Notes: generated by a model from the letters alone, not told the origin. A stretch of 64,000 nucleotides of DNA from Chryseobacterium phosphatilyticum (GCF_002899825.2 NZ_PPED02000002.1:348159-412158), one strand, 5' to 3'. Numbered from the stretch's first letter, positions 35,673-44,562 are shown. Numbers and translations are program-made.

Positions 35673-35722
35673 GACACCAAAAAGTGTTAAAATTTGCAAT
35701 AAATCATATTAATATAACTTTG
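35673..35722 (+). promoter_or_regulatory. Palindrome plus canonical promoter of cassette B
   Basis: GACAC (35673-35677) and GTGTT (35684-35688) form the palindrome. TTTG (35693-35696), an 18-base spacer and TAACTTTG (35715-35722) make a textbook Bacteroidota promoter. The next ATG, 48 bases on at 35771, belongs to a broken gene; in cassette A the matching distance to the intact A1 start is 47 bases. Confidence 0.7.
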
Positions 35723-35770
35723 ATGTACTAAAAATAGTTAAATTGTACTCATAAAAACTAATTGAAAATT

Positions 35771-35809
35771 ATGAAAACAAAATTATTACCAATTCCATTA
35801 AAATTATAG
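35771..35809 (+). pseudogene. 12-codon remnant of a fibre-like gene start, or leader ORF
   Basis: The ORF reads MKTKLLPIPLKL then TAG. Its first 18 bases are identical to the start of B2 (34429), and it sits at the exact distance from the promoter where A1 starts in cassette A. The best reading is a scar left by deletion of the original first gene. A leader peptide with attenuation is an alternative, as a small hairpin follows. Confidence 0.5.
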
Positions 35810-35918
35810 CAGACTGCACCTATTAGGCAGCAACAAATACAATCTTTTTCGATAGATTAAGGTCTATATACCTTATAGATTAATATAAAAAAATAACAAA
35901 AAACTAATTTTTAAAACC

Positions 35919-36881
35919 ATGAAAAAAGCATTCTTTATTGCCGGACTGGCATTATCAGGTTCAATCTTTGCCCAAAATGCACCGGGCTTAACAATTCACG
36001 ACACGAGAAATACGAATGATTTACCTGCAACTTACAATAATGAGGTTAAGGCGGAGTTTAAATCAAGAACCGCAGTAGGGGTTCCGGGAACAGGGAATCA
36101 TTCCGGTATGTTGACGATTGCTCCATGGAGCGATAATTCAGGAAATAAACGCCATCAGCTTAATTTTAACGATGGTGGTATTTTCTACAGAAATGCCTTG
36201 TCAAGTGATCCACAATGGGGAAGCTGGGGTAAACTATTGCTACAATCTGGTGACGGAAAAGTAAGAATCGGTTCCAATGATCCTGATACTACTTCTGCAG
36301 CTTTGTTAAGGGTATATGATCAAAATAGTGTTATGATGGAAGTTACCAACTCATTTGGAACGTTTCAGATTGCCAAGTCATCTTGTAACGGATGCTATGG
36401 AGGTATGCCTGGTGATACCGTTTTACGAAACCTTGGAAGTTCTCACAACATTATTATAGCTCAGCCTAATGACAATAATGATGGTAACTCTTTTGTAGGA
36501 TTTCAGGATGCTACCCGTGGAATATGGATTAAATTTCTTAACAATGGGATAGCCAAGTTTGATGGAAAAATCCATGCTAAGGAAATTGAGGTAAAAGCAA
36601 ACGTATGGGCAGACTATGTTTTCAAGAAAGATTATCAATTAAAATCTTTGGAAGAAGTGGAAAAACATATTACAGATAAGGGGCATCTTCCCAATATTCC
36701 ATCAGCTTCCGAAGTAATCGAAAAAGGGATTAATGTGGCTGAAATGGATGCGAAACTACTTGAAAAAATAGAAGAATTGACACTTTATTCTATAGATCAG
36801 AATAAGCAGTTAAAATCCCAGTCTGAGAAAATCGAAAAGCTGGAAGAAAAAATTCAACAGCTGTTATCCGCTAAAAAATAA
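35919..36881 (+). CDS. Secreted fibre-like protein B1 with C-terminal coiled coil
   Basis: 320 residues, the close paralogue of A1 along the whole chain (signal peptide ending IFAQNAPG, then TIHDTRNTNDLPATYNNEVK, HQLNFNDGGIFYRNA, the CNGC pair and DATRGIWIKFLNNGIAKFDG). The C-terminal module (VWADYVFKKDYQLKSLEEVE, GHLPNIPSASEVIEKGINVA) and coiled coil are kept; the final coiled coil is shorter than in A1. It is five bases before the T9SS mini-gene, so it is part of the same transcript as RHS protein B. The strong conservation compared with the varied A2/B2 heads suggests a fixed structural role. Confidence 0.82.
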   Translation: MKKAFFIAGLALSGSIFAQNAPGLTIHDTRNTNDLPATYNNEVKAEFKSRTAVGVPGTGNHSGMLTIAPWSDNSGNKRHQLNFNDGGIFYRNALSSDPQWGSWGKLLLQSGDGKVRIGSNDPDTTSAALLRVYDQNSVMMEVTNSFGTFQIAKSSCNGCYGGMPGDTVLRNLGSSHNIIIAQPNDNNDGNSFVGFQDATRGIWIKFLNNGIAKFDGKIHAKEIEVKANVWADYVFKKDYQLKSLEEVEKHITDKGHLPNIPSASEVIEKGINVAEMDAKLLEKIEELTLYSIDQNKQLKSQSEKIEKLEEKIQQLLSAKK

Positions 36882-36886
36882 AAAGG

Positions 36887-37375
36887 ATGAAAAGGAAATT
36901 ACTTTCCCTATTCTCTTTGCTGATTGGCTTCCTTGCTTTTTCACAAACTGAAGTTTACTTCAAATATGATGAAGCCGGAAATCAACGATACAGAGGGACG
37001 AATGCTTCAGGTAAAAAGGATCCGGAGCTTATACCAAAAGAAATTAAACAGGAGGAACAAGTTAAAAAAGCAGCAGTACCAGCTCAACAAGCTGCTGTAA
37101 TGGATGAAAAAACATTCCTGAAAAATATAAGACTCTATCCTGTTCCGGTGAATGACTATTTAACAATTGATTGGACAGAAGAAGTAGATAGCTTAATGGA
37201 GTCAGTTTCACTGTACCAGCATAGTACCGTTCACTGGAAATTCCAGCAACAGAACTCTCCTGATTTAGGTCGTAAGATAAAAATCAACATGACCGGATAT
37301 GATTGGGGAGTATATATTCTGAGATTTACATTGAAAGATGGAAGAGTCTTTGGCAGAAATGTTACCAAAAGATAA
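36887..37375 (+). CDS. Mini-protein with T9SS type A sorting domain (cassette B)
   Basis: 162 residues, the same length as its counterpart in cassette A with fewer than a dozen changes. Signal peptide (about 1-20, FLAFSQTEVYF), single YD-repeat-like segment (KYDEAGNQRYRG), charged linker, and T9SS type A sorting domain from about residue 78 (NIRLYPVPVNDYLTIDW to GRVFGRNVTKR). Its conservation contrasts with the divergence of the RHS proteins that follow, which fits a shared export or anchoring role that serves any RHS variant, or recent gene conversion. The RHS gene starts 105 bases downstream. Confidence 0.85.
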   Translation: MKRKLLSLFSLLIGFLAFSQTEVYFKYDEAGNQRYRGTNASGKKDPELIPKEIKQEEQVKKAAVPAQQAAVMDEKTFLKNIRLYPVPVNDYLTIDWTEEVDSLMESVSLYQHSTVHWKFQQQNSPDLGRKIKINMTGYDWGVYILRFTLKDGRVFGRNVTKR

Positions 37376-37642
37376 AACTCAGCGGAAATATAAAGATTAA
37401 GGCATTGAATAATTATTCTTTGCATAGATCAGTATTTCAATTGATTAAAAAAACTATTAATACAACAAACTAATAACAAAATGAAATTTTTTTCATCATT
37501 GATGCTGTCATTGTGTTCAGTATTGGGCTTTTCGCAGACCATACTTTACCAGGCAGAAACGGCGTCCCGGACGGTGCAGGATCCACAGACCGTGGTGATG
37601 GCGCAGGGATTTCGTGCTACAGCAGATGTTTCTAATCCATTT
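36887..37642 (+). repeat. Near-identical patch, copy in cassette B
   Basis: Partner of 26005-26760. Identity drops quickly after about 55 codons of the RHS gene, at the Pro/Gly/Ser-rich stretch. Confidence 0.85.
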
Positions 37643-40600
37643 GTCGCAAAAATTGGTCCAGCTACGGAGAATCCGGGTGGAGGCCCTGCCAATTCGAATG
37701 CAGGGTCTAATAGTCCAACAGGAACATCGTCACCTTCAGGCCAAAGTTTTCATGATACAAAAGGAAACATAGAGGTAAGTGCAGGAGGACAACTCCAATA
37801 TACCTTGCCAATAGCTCTTCCTCCTGGAGTAAAAAGCGTAGCGCCACAGATTAATTTGGTTTATACTAGTAACTCTGGAAGTGGAATTGCAGGGTATGGT
37901 TGGAATATTTCAGGGATTTCGGCTATTTCAAGAATGTCCAAAAACATTGAAAGAGATGGAGTTACCAAAGGAATTCAATTAGATTATTCAGATGTCTACA
38001 GTTTTAACGGACAACGATTAATTTTGAAATCCGGAGAATATGGTAAAGACGGAGCGGAATATGCTACGGAGAAATATTCTAACATAAAAATAAAATCAGT
38101 AGGAAGTTTTCAGGATATAGGCCCGGCTCACTTTGAAGTTACGTTTGAGGATGGCTCACAAGCTTGGTATGGAGCATATAAAGCGGGATTTAGAGATAAT
38201 CCGGATGTAACAACACCTCTGGAATATAATATTGTAAAATGGAAGGATGCACAGGGAAATGTTATTCATTATAATTACAGAAAGCAAAACAATGTCGCTG
38301 TACTAACAACCATAACATGGGGTGGAAACGAGACACTAAATAAAGCTGACTTTAACGAAATTCTGTTTACTTATGCTTCAAGAGACCTCGCAGAGCAATC
38401 TTACGTAGCTGGTATCGGATTTACACAAAGCAACTTATTAAAAGAAATAAAAGTTAGCTCCAATGGAAGTCAGTTTAAAAGATATGCTATTAATTATGTA
38501 AAGAATGGAACCAATTATCAATTCATTGATAAAATTACAGAATATAATTCAGCGGATGAAGCCGCAAATCCGGTTGCCTTTACGAATGAACCAGATCCGT
38601 CAGCAACGAATATCTTTAACCAAAATTCCAGATATGATGATATTTATGGGGATAATATCGTTACAGCTGATTTTAATGGTGATGGAAAATTAGATTTCTT
38701 AAAAGGAAATACAATCATGTTGGGAAGACTTGATGGAAATAGCAACTTTGTTAATATTTCTTACGAGGGCGATTTTTTGACAATCGTTAATACACCGAAA
38801 AATAATGTCTTCTTAGATAGACAGTCATTTGCTACCGCAGCATGGGACTATTTAACGAATAAAGTTACCATCAATTATTATGCACTTAATGCCAATAATG
38901 TTCTTGAGAAATACAACTCTTTCGAATTAAGTGGTATCCCAGCAAATGTATTTGCAGAAGCAGCTTGTTATCCTGAATATAATCAAAATTTTTGTAATTC
39001 AGGGCACACTGTAGGTATTTCCGGAAAAGAAGGTGATTTTAACGGAGATGGAATTTCTGAATTACTTCTTAGAGTAGAAGGGGTGTCATGGTGCAATTGT
39101 GAGGACTATTATGGAAGTTATCAGACACGTAAAAATACAACTACAGGAGAAGCCTATTTTTATGTGGATACCAAAAATAACTTTACGAAAGCCATTACTA
39201 CTGATCATTTTCAATATGTGATAGGAGATTTTGATGGAGACGGAAAATCTGATCTGGCCAATTTTGCAGGTACAACAGGTATTTATTCTTTTAACGAAGC
39301 AACAAAAGATTTTGAATTAAAGATTCAGTTTGCTGGCCAGATTCCGTATGAAGGAAGAAAATTTGGAGATTTTAACGGAGATGGTAAGACAGATATCCTG
39401 GTTCCAGTTGGGGTAGATTCTTCTGATTGGAGAATGTATGTTTCTACGGGAAAAGGATTTAAAGAATATTACTATTCTAACCTATTCTTATATAAACCTA
39501 GACATCAAGGTGCACCAAGAAAAAACAGAAGTACGGTAAGAACTTATTCTATATCTGACATTAATAAAGACGGAAAAAGTGATTTCATGATTTTTGAATC
39601 TCAGGTGTGGTTCAGAGATGGAGTCTTTGATTGGAATAATCCGGACTCAAGCTATGGTTTCAATTATTTAAGAAATGACGGAGTAGATGCTGATGGTAAG
39701 CCAATATTTACCAATGCTTACAATATTTCTCCTGTTGAATTAGATTGGGATGGAGAAAATATTAATTATTCAATGTATGGCGAGCATTATATTCCTATAG
39801 TAGGATCTTCTCGTATAGCACAATTGAACACTGAATTCGCCATTATCCACAAAACAAAATTGATTACATGGAACCTTGGATCTAAAATTGATAAAATTTC
39901 CAGAATCAATTCCATTACGCAAGGTGGCTTAAAAACAAATATTGAATATTCAAATCTATCAAACCCTGCGGTATATAAATCCTCTTATGCCGTATCACCG
40001 GTTACTTACCCTTTTATAAATATTTCTGATAATACAAATTACAATGTAGTTTCAAGACTTATTCAGGGAGAAAGAAAACAAGATTTCAGATATCGTGATT
40101 TAGTAGGGCATTTGAATGGTAAAGGAATGATAGGTTTTAAGCAATCTGCAAGATCTACATTCTTTGCTACCGGGTTTGAAAGTACCCAAATCTGGAATGG
40201 ATCTGAAATTGATCTACTCAATGAAGGAGCTCCCTATAAAGATTGGTCAATAAGAACACCAGATGAATCAAAAGTATTCCCTTCTGATATTTCATTAGCG
40301 AATACTCAGTTATTATCCTTTAAACAGTATGAATATAACGTAACCAAAATTTTAAATGGAACAGTGGTAACCACGGTTGCAGATGCTGACAAACCTAAAA
40401 TCGTTACCTCCATTAATCCATCTGTTACAACTTCCAAAGATTTCTTAAAGGATATTAAAATAGTTCATAAGGTAGAAAATTATAATTCTGATTATTTACC
40501 TACAAAATCCACAACAACCGTTAATAATGGATTGGCGGTTTCCACATCAGAATTAGAATATTATCCTTCCAACCTTACTTCAGGACCAGGATATGGTATA

Positions 40601-43600
40601 GGGAAACCAAAAATGAAGACAGAAACGACCAAGGCTTATGGAGATACTAAAGTTGGAAAAGAAGAATATACGTATGAGAATAACCTTCTGAAATCGACAA
40701 AAACATGGGACAGAGATAATGTAGGATATCTACAGGAAGTATACAGCTACGATGGTTTTGGAAATATTACCCAAAAAACAATCAGTAATAGTGTTGATGC
40801 CCAAACAAAAACAACATTGACAGCATATGATGATAAAGGAAGATTTGTTGTTAAAAAAACAGATGATTTAGGATTAAGTGATGCTAGTGCCTATAATAAT
40901 TGGGGACAGATCTTATCTCAGACAGATCCATTAGGTAATACAGCAGTAAATACGTATGATGCCTGGGGTAAATTGCTAAAGTCTAAAACCAATCTTGGAG
41001 GAACTACAACCTACCAATATGAAAAAGATAATGCATCTAATGTTATCGTAACACAATACGATCCGGACGGGAATGTTTCTAAAAAGTATACCAATCTTTT
41101 AGGTCAGGTATATAAAACATCTACCAAAGCATTAGGGCAAGGGCAGTTTGTTTCCAAGGATATTAAATATGATCTTCTTGGAAGAAAGGTTAGTGAAAGT
41201 GAAGCTTATAATGAGGGAGGAAGTGCATGGCAATTAAATACTATAGCTTATGATGATTCAGTATTTCCAGCGAAAGTTACCATTACGGCATTTACAGGAA
41301 AAAAACAAGAAACTTCTATTACAGGGACTACTACTACAGAAAGAGAGCTTACGGGATATCAAAGAGTAACCTCAAAAACTAGTGATGCTCTAGGAAATAT
41401 AGTAGCTTCTACTGATAAGGGAGGAACGGTTCAATTTTCTTATAATGCAGCAGGAGAACAGACTCAGGCTAAATATGCTGAAAACATAGTAACCATCAAG
41501 TATGATGCTTGGGGAAGAAAATCAGAATTCAATGATCCTTCAAACGGAATCTATAAATATGAATATGATGGATTTGGACAGCCTACGAAGATTGTTAGCC
41601 CTAAAGGAACGAAAGAATACACCTATAACAATATTGGACAGCTTATTTCTCAAAAAGAAGTTTCTACAACAGATGGAGGCAAAGCAACCAATAAGTTGAT
41701 TTCTTTCACTTATGATGATAAAGGTAGAGTTATTTCAAAATCCGGAACATCAAACGGAAAGGCTTACAGTTCAAATGCTGCTTATGACCCTCAGGGAAGA
41801 CTTATTTCCGCATCCGAAAGCAGTAATGAAAGATACTTTATCCAGAAAGGGATAACATATGATGATAAAGGAAAAGTAATTTCTTACGAAAAACAGTTGT
41901 ATTCTTCCGGTACTCTTACTAAAGTACAAGTAGAAAATGTATACAGTGCCTGGAATGGAGAATTGTATCAAATTAAAGATAAAAAATCGGGTAAAGTTCT
42001 TTGGGAGCTTAAAGAAACCAATGGAAGAGGACAAGTGCTTAAAGCCCAATTAGGAGCCGCCGAGATTAGAAATACCTATGAAAATGACGGAACTTTAAGT
42101 CAGGTAGCACATTACTCTGCTGTTAAGCCGGGAATCTTACAGCTTGCCTATAATTTCAATGCGATTAAAAATGAATTAGAAGCAAGAACAACAGCAGGAG
42201 ATTTTAATATTACAGAATCATTTGATTATGATGATAATAATCGATTAATCAACTGGACAAATCCTGTAACCAATATAAAACCTCAAACCAATCGAAATGT
42301 TTACGACGTTAAAGGAAGAATCTTAGAAAATGATCAGGTAGGAAAGATTAAATTTGATAACGCTGCTAAGATTTATCAACCAACGGGAATGACCCTCAAT
42401 GCTGCAGGAACTCAAAATTATAACAATGATTTAATTCAAAGTATTGTTTATAATGAAAACAATGATCCTGTGTTCATTGATGGAGTGAAAGGTGATGTAG
42501 GCTTCCAGTATGGATTGACAAGTATGAGACAGAGAGTCACGTATGGAGGTAACTTTACTGCTGATAGAGAAGGTAAATTCACTAAATTCTATAGTGAAGA
42601 CGCAAGTTTTGAAGTGGTAAAAGATAATACTACTGGTAAAGAAAAGCATGTTCTTTATATTGGTGGATCACCTTATGAAAGCAGTATTATTTATCTGAAG
42701 AATTATGAAGAAACCTCAGGTTCTTATAAATTCTTACATAAAGATTATCTCGGAAGTATCTTGGCAATCAGTGATGAAGCAGGAAATAAATTAGAACAGA
42801 GACACTATGATGCTTGGGGTAATTTGACTCACCTTCAAATTGGAAATGGCCCTGTTATCACAGATAAAAATGCTATTGATAATACTTCGTTATTAATAGA
42901 CAGAGGATATACAAGCCATGAACATTTTGCAGAAGTGGGAATCATTCACATGAATGGAAGATTATATGATCCGTTATTAAGAAGATTCTTAAATGCTGAC
43001 GATTATATTCAGGATCCATATAATACACAGAATTATAATAAGTATGGATATGTATTGAATAACCCTTTGATGTTCAACGATCCTACAGGTGAAATTATGG
43101 GATGGGATGATGTCCTTATTGCCATAGGTGTAGCTATCTTTACATCTTTTGCTACCGATTATTATTTAAATAGACCGGTTAATATCGGAAGTTTGGTACA
43201 GTCTGTTGCGATGTCCCTAATGTCTATGGGGATCAGTAATGGTATTGGAGATGTTTTTAAAGTGGGAGGTGAAATAGCAAAAGCACTGGGAAAAGGAGGA
43301 ACAATGATAGCAAGAGCTGGAGCGCATGCCTTGACACAGGGTGCACTTTCATATGTGCAGGGAGGAAAGTTCTTAAGTGGTATGCTAAGCGGTGCATTTG
43401 CAAGTTTAAGTTTAGATCTTTTAGGATGGGCAAAAAATGGAGCAGGCGAGTTTAGTGTTATTAGAAGTGATGGCTTTGCTATGTTAACAGGGGCTGTTTC
43501 AGGAGGTATAGGTTCTGCACTTACCGGTGGTAACTTTTGGGCAGGTGCAGCACAAGGCTTAGTGGTGACCGTATTTAATCACCTTGCCATGCATGAACCA

Positions 43601-44155
43601 CCTGCTGGATTTAATGAAAATTATTTTGCTGATGAATCAGGGGAATATTTCAAAATTGGTGAGTACCTTTACCAGCATAGAGTTGACGGCAAAATTGTAG
43701 ATACCAAATATATCTCCGGAATTATCCTGAAAACGAAGTTTATGGTAGCAAGAGAATGGTTCTCGGCAATTAGTAAAACTGGAAACATGATTACAACGAT
43801 AGGACTTGGACTTACCGCTTCTGTCATTGGAGCAGAAATTGGAGTTCCTTTGCTGGCAATTGGAAATTATATAAGACTGGCAGGAGATATTGGATATACT
43901 GCAACATATGCAATGGAGGGAAGATATGCTAAAGCTGTTGCACAAGGTACTGAAGTCGCTGCTTCTTTTATCGTCGCAGAAGCTACAGGCGGTGTATTGA
44001 AAATGAAAAGTCCGGGACAAAATGAGCTTGCTTCAGCAGCTAGCAGAGCTTTTGCAGGTGAGCTTAACGGAAGGTTAGTAACAGATGGTGCTGCTCCGGT
44101 TATTAAAGCAGAAATAAAGGCACAAAGTAAACAAAAAGTAAAAACAGTTAATTAA
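37481..44155 (+). CDS. Giant SpvB/FG-GAP/YD-repeat RHS protein B (TcB-TcC-like toxin shell)
   Basis: 2,224 residues with the same order as protein A: signal peptide (1-19); Ser/Gly/Pro-rich stretch; SpvB-like domain from about 90 (FHDTKGNIEVSAGGQLQYTL, GIAGYGWNI); FG-GAP-like motifs near 397, 519, 583, 630 and 692 (DFNGDGKLDFL, DFDGDGKSDLA); TcdB-middle-like region; YD repeats from about 1090; RHS core end at 1825-1870 (GRLYDPLLRRFLNADDY, NNPLMFNDPTGE). The region after the core up to about 2037 is shared with A (AHALTQGALSYVQGGKFL, SGGIGSALTGGNFWAGAAQG). The tip (2038-2224) is unrelated to that of A: EYLYQHRVDGKIVDTKYISG, a hydrophobic middle, and a basic end (KAEIKAQSKQKVKTVN). No known toxin motif is seen. 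Confidence 0.9.
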   Translation: MKFFSSLMLSLCSVLGFSQTILYQAETASRTVQDPQTVVMAQGFRATADVSNPFVAKIGPATENPGGGPANSNAGSNSPTGTSSPSGQSFHDTKGNIEVSAGGQLQYTLPIALPPGVKSVAPQINLVYTSNSGSGIAGYGWNISGISAISRMSKNIERDGVTKGIQLDYSDVYSFNGQRLILKSGEYGKDGAEYATEKYSNIKIKSVGSFQDIGPAHFEVTFEDGSQAWYGAYKAGFRDNPDVTTPLEYNIVKWKDAQGNVIHYNYRKQNNVAVLTTITWGGNETLNKADFNEILFTYASRDLAEQSYVAGIGFTQSNLLKEIKVSSNGSQFKRYAINYVKNGTNYQFIDKITEYNSADEAANPVAFTNEPDPSATNIFNQNSRYDDIYGDNIVTADFNGDGKLDFLKGNTIMLGRLDGNSNFVNISYEGDFLTIVNTPKNNVFLDRQSFATAAWDYLTNKVTINYYALNANNVLEKYNSFELSGIPANVFAEAACYPEYNQNFCNSGHTVGISGKEGDFNGDGISELLLRVEGVSWCNCEDYYGSYQTRKNTTTGEAYFYVDTKNNFTKAITTDHFQYVIGDFDGDGKSDLANFAGTTGIYSFNEATKDFELKIQFAGQIPYEGRKFGDFNGDGKTDILVPVGVDSSDWRMYVSTGKGFKEYYYSNLFLYKPRHQGAPRKNRSTVRTYSISDINKDGKSDFMIFESQVWFRDGVFDWNNPDSSYGFNYLRNDGVDADGKPIFTNAYNISPVELDWDGENINYSMYGEHYIPIVGSSRIAQLNTEFAIIHKTKLITWNLGSKIDKISRINSITQGGLKTNIEYSNLSNPAVYKSSYAVSPVTYPFINISDNTNYNVVSRLIQGERKQDFRYRDLVGHLNGKGMIGFKQSARSTFFATGFESTQIWNGSEIDLLNEGAPYKDWSIRTPDESKVFPSDISLANTQLLSFKQYEYNVTKILNGTVVTTVADADKPKIVTSINPSVTTSKDFLKDIKIVHKVENYNSDYLPTKSTTTVNNGLAVSTSELEYYPSNLTSGPGYGIGKPKMKTETTKAYGDTKVGKEEYTYENNLLKSTKTWDRDNVGYLQEVYSYDGFGNITQKTISNSVDAQTKTTLTAYDDKGRFVVKKTDDLGLSDASAYNNWGQILSQTDPLGNTAVNTYDAWGKLLKSKTNLGGTTTYQYEKDNASNVIVTQYDPDGNVSKKYTNLLGQVYKTSTKALGQGQFVSKDIKYDLLGRKVSESEAYNEGGSAWQLNTIAYDDSVFPAKVTITAFTGKKQETSITGTTTTERELTGYQRVTSKTSDALGNIVASTDKGGTVQFSYNAAGEQTQAKYAENIVTIKYDAWGRKSEFNDPSNGIYKYEYDGFGQPTKIVSPKGTKEYTYNNIGQLISQKEVSTTDGGKATNKLISFTYDDKGRVISKSGTSNGKAYSSNAAYDPQGRLISASESSNERYFIQKGITYDDKGKVISYEKQLYSSGTLTKVQVENVYSAWNGELYQIKDKKSGKVLWELKETNGRGQVLKAQLGAAEIRNTYENDGTLSQVAHYSAVKPGILQLAYNFNAIKNELEARTTAGDFNITESFDYDDNNRLINWTNPVTNIKPQTNRNVYDVKGRILENDQVGKIKFDNAAKIYQPTGMTLNAAGTQNYNNDLIQSIVYNENNDPVFIDGVKGDVGFQYGLTSMRQRVTYGGNFTADREGKFTKFYSEDASFEVVKDNTTGKEKHVLYIGGSPYESSIIYLKNYEETSGSYKFLHKDYLGSILAISDEAGNKLEQRHYDAWGNLTHLQIGNGPVITDKNAIDNTSLLIDRGYTSHEHFAEVGIIHMNGRLYDPLLRRFLNADDYIQDPYNTQNYNKYGYVLNNPLMFNDPTGEIMGWDDVLIAIGVAIFTSFATDYYLNRPVNIGSLVQSVAMSLMSMGISNGIGDVFKVGGEIAKALGKGGTMIARAGAHALTQGALSYVQGGKFLSGMLSGAFASLSLDLLGWAKNGAGEFSVIRSDGFAMLTGAVSGGIGSALTGGNFWAGAAQGLVVTVFNHLAMHEPPAGFNENYFADESGEYFKIGEYLYQHRVDGKIVDTKYISGIILKTKFMVAREWFSAISKTGNMITTIGLGLTASVIGAEIGVPLLAIGNYIRLAGDIGYTATYAMEGRYAKAVAQGTEVAASFIVAEATGGVLKMKSPGQNELASAASRAFAGELNGRLVTDGAAPVIKAEIKAQSKQKVKTVN

Positions 44156-44161
44156 AATAAA

Positions 44162-44362
44162 ATGGCATTTATACCATTATTGATTGGGTTAGTTATTATC
44201 TATTTTAAATTAAGCCCTAAAGAAAATGTCTTTAATGTGAAAAGAAATGATGATTCTATGTATGATAAAATGCTTTATTATAGAGGATGGGTTGTTGCTG
44301 TTTTGTTAATTGTGATTTCTTTGGTTGCCCTTTTTAACGATGCTGCAGATTTTTTTAAATAA
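44162..44362 (+). CDS. Two-helix membrane protein, candidate immunity protein B
   Basis: 66 residues, starting six bases after the RHS stop. It has a hydrophobic segment at about 3-18 (FIPLLIGLVIIYFKL), a polar loop (SPKENVFNVKRNDDSMYDKM) and a second membrane helix at about 42-60 (VVAVLLIVISLVALF). No family is recognised. It is unrelated to the membrane protein after RHS A, just as the two RHS tips are unrelated, and it is the last gene before a strong terminator. This fits a tip-specific immunity protein. Its small size also allows a different role, for example as a membrane adaptor. Confidence 0.7.
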   Translation: MAFIPLLIGLVIIYFKLSPKENVFNVKRNDDSMYDKMLYYRGWVVAVLLIVISLVALFNDAADFFK

Positions 44363-44384
44363 CAGTAATTATAATTATTGACTC

Positions 44385-44420
44385 AATAGCCATTGCAAAT
44401 TGTTGCAATGGCTATTTTAT
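44385..44420. terminator. Terminator closing cassette B
   Basis: AATAGCCATTGCAA (44385-44398) pairs perfectly with TTGCAATGGCTATT (44403-44416), then TTATTT. It also faces the convergent tRNA genes. Confidence 0.88.
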
Positions 44421-44440
44421 TTATATCTAAATAAACGTAT

Positions 44441-44474
44441 AAAAAACAAAAACCACCCTTAAAAAGGATGGTTT
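44441..44474 (-). terminator. Terminator of tRNA-Gln copy 1
   Basis: On the minus strand AACCATCC pairs with GGGTGGTT (one G-T pair) and is followed by a T-rich run. An almost identical element follows copy 2. Confidence 0.8.
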
Positions 44475-44475
44475 G

Positions 44476-44546
44476 TAGACCCACAGGGATTCGAACCCCG
44501 ACTGACGGTACCAAAAACCGGAGTGCTACCGTTACACTATAGGTCT
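44476..44546 (-). tRNA. tRNA-Gln (anticodon TTG), copy 1
   Basis: 71 bases on the minus strand. Acceptor AGACCTA pairs with TGGGTCT; D arm GTGT/GCAC; anticodon loop TTTTGGT with TTG at 34-36; T arm with GGTTCGAATCC. CCA is not encoded. The sequence is identical to copy 2. It has its own promoter and terminator. Confidence 0.95.
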
Positions 44547-44562
44547 GTTTATTTTGGTGATG

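Larger units (their letters stand above)
35311..35918. other. 608-base intergenic region with gene debris, terminator and promoter
   Basis: From left to right: coding-like debris without a start codon (35382-35471, ending CKKGKLKKQSTHCN then stop); a terminator (35571-35600); the palindrome and promoter module (35673-35722); a 12-codon ORF that is the broken start of a fibre-like gene (35771-35809); a small hairpin AAGGT/ACCTT near 35859-35874; and the leader AAAAACTAATTTTT shared with the A1 gene. Confidence 0.6.

Noticed and set aside
24149..44155. Prophage or tailocin because of tail-fibre-like proteins
   Set aside because: No capsid, terminase, tail-tube, baseplate, integrase or lysis gene is present; the fibre-like C-terminal module is common in ordinary secreted Bacteroidota proteins.
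24149..44362. T6SS effector locus
   Set aside because: No VgrG, PAAR, Hcp, EagR or TssJ-M-type gene lies nearby, and the RHS proteins carry Sec signal peptides, which argues against T6SS loading.
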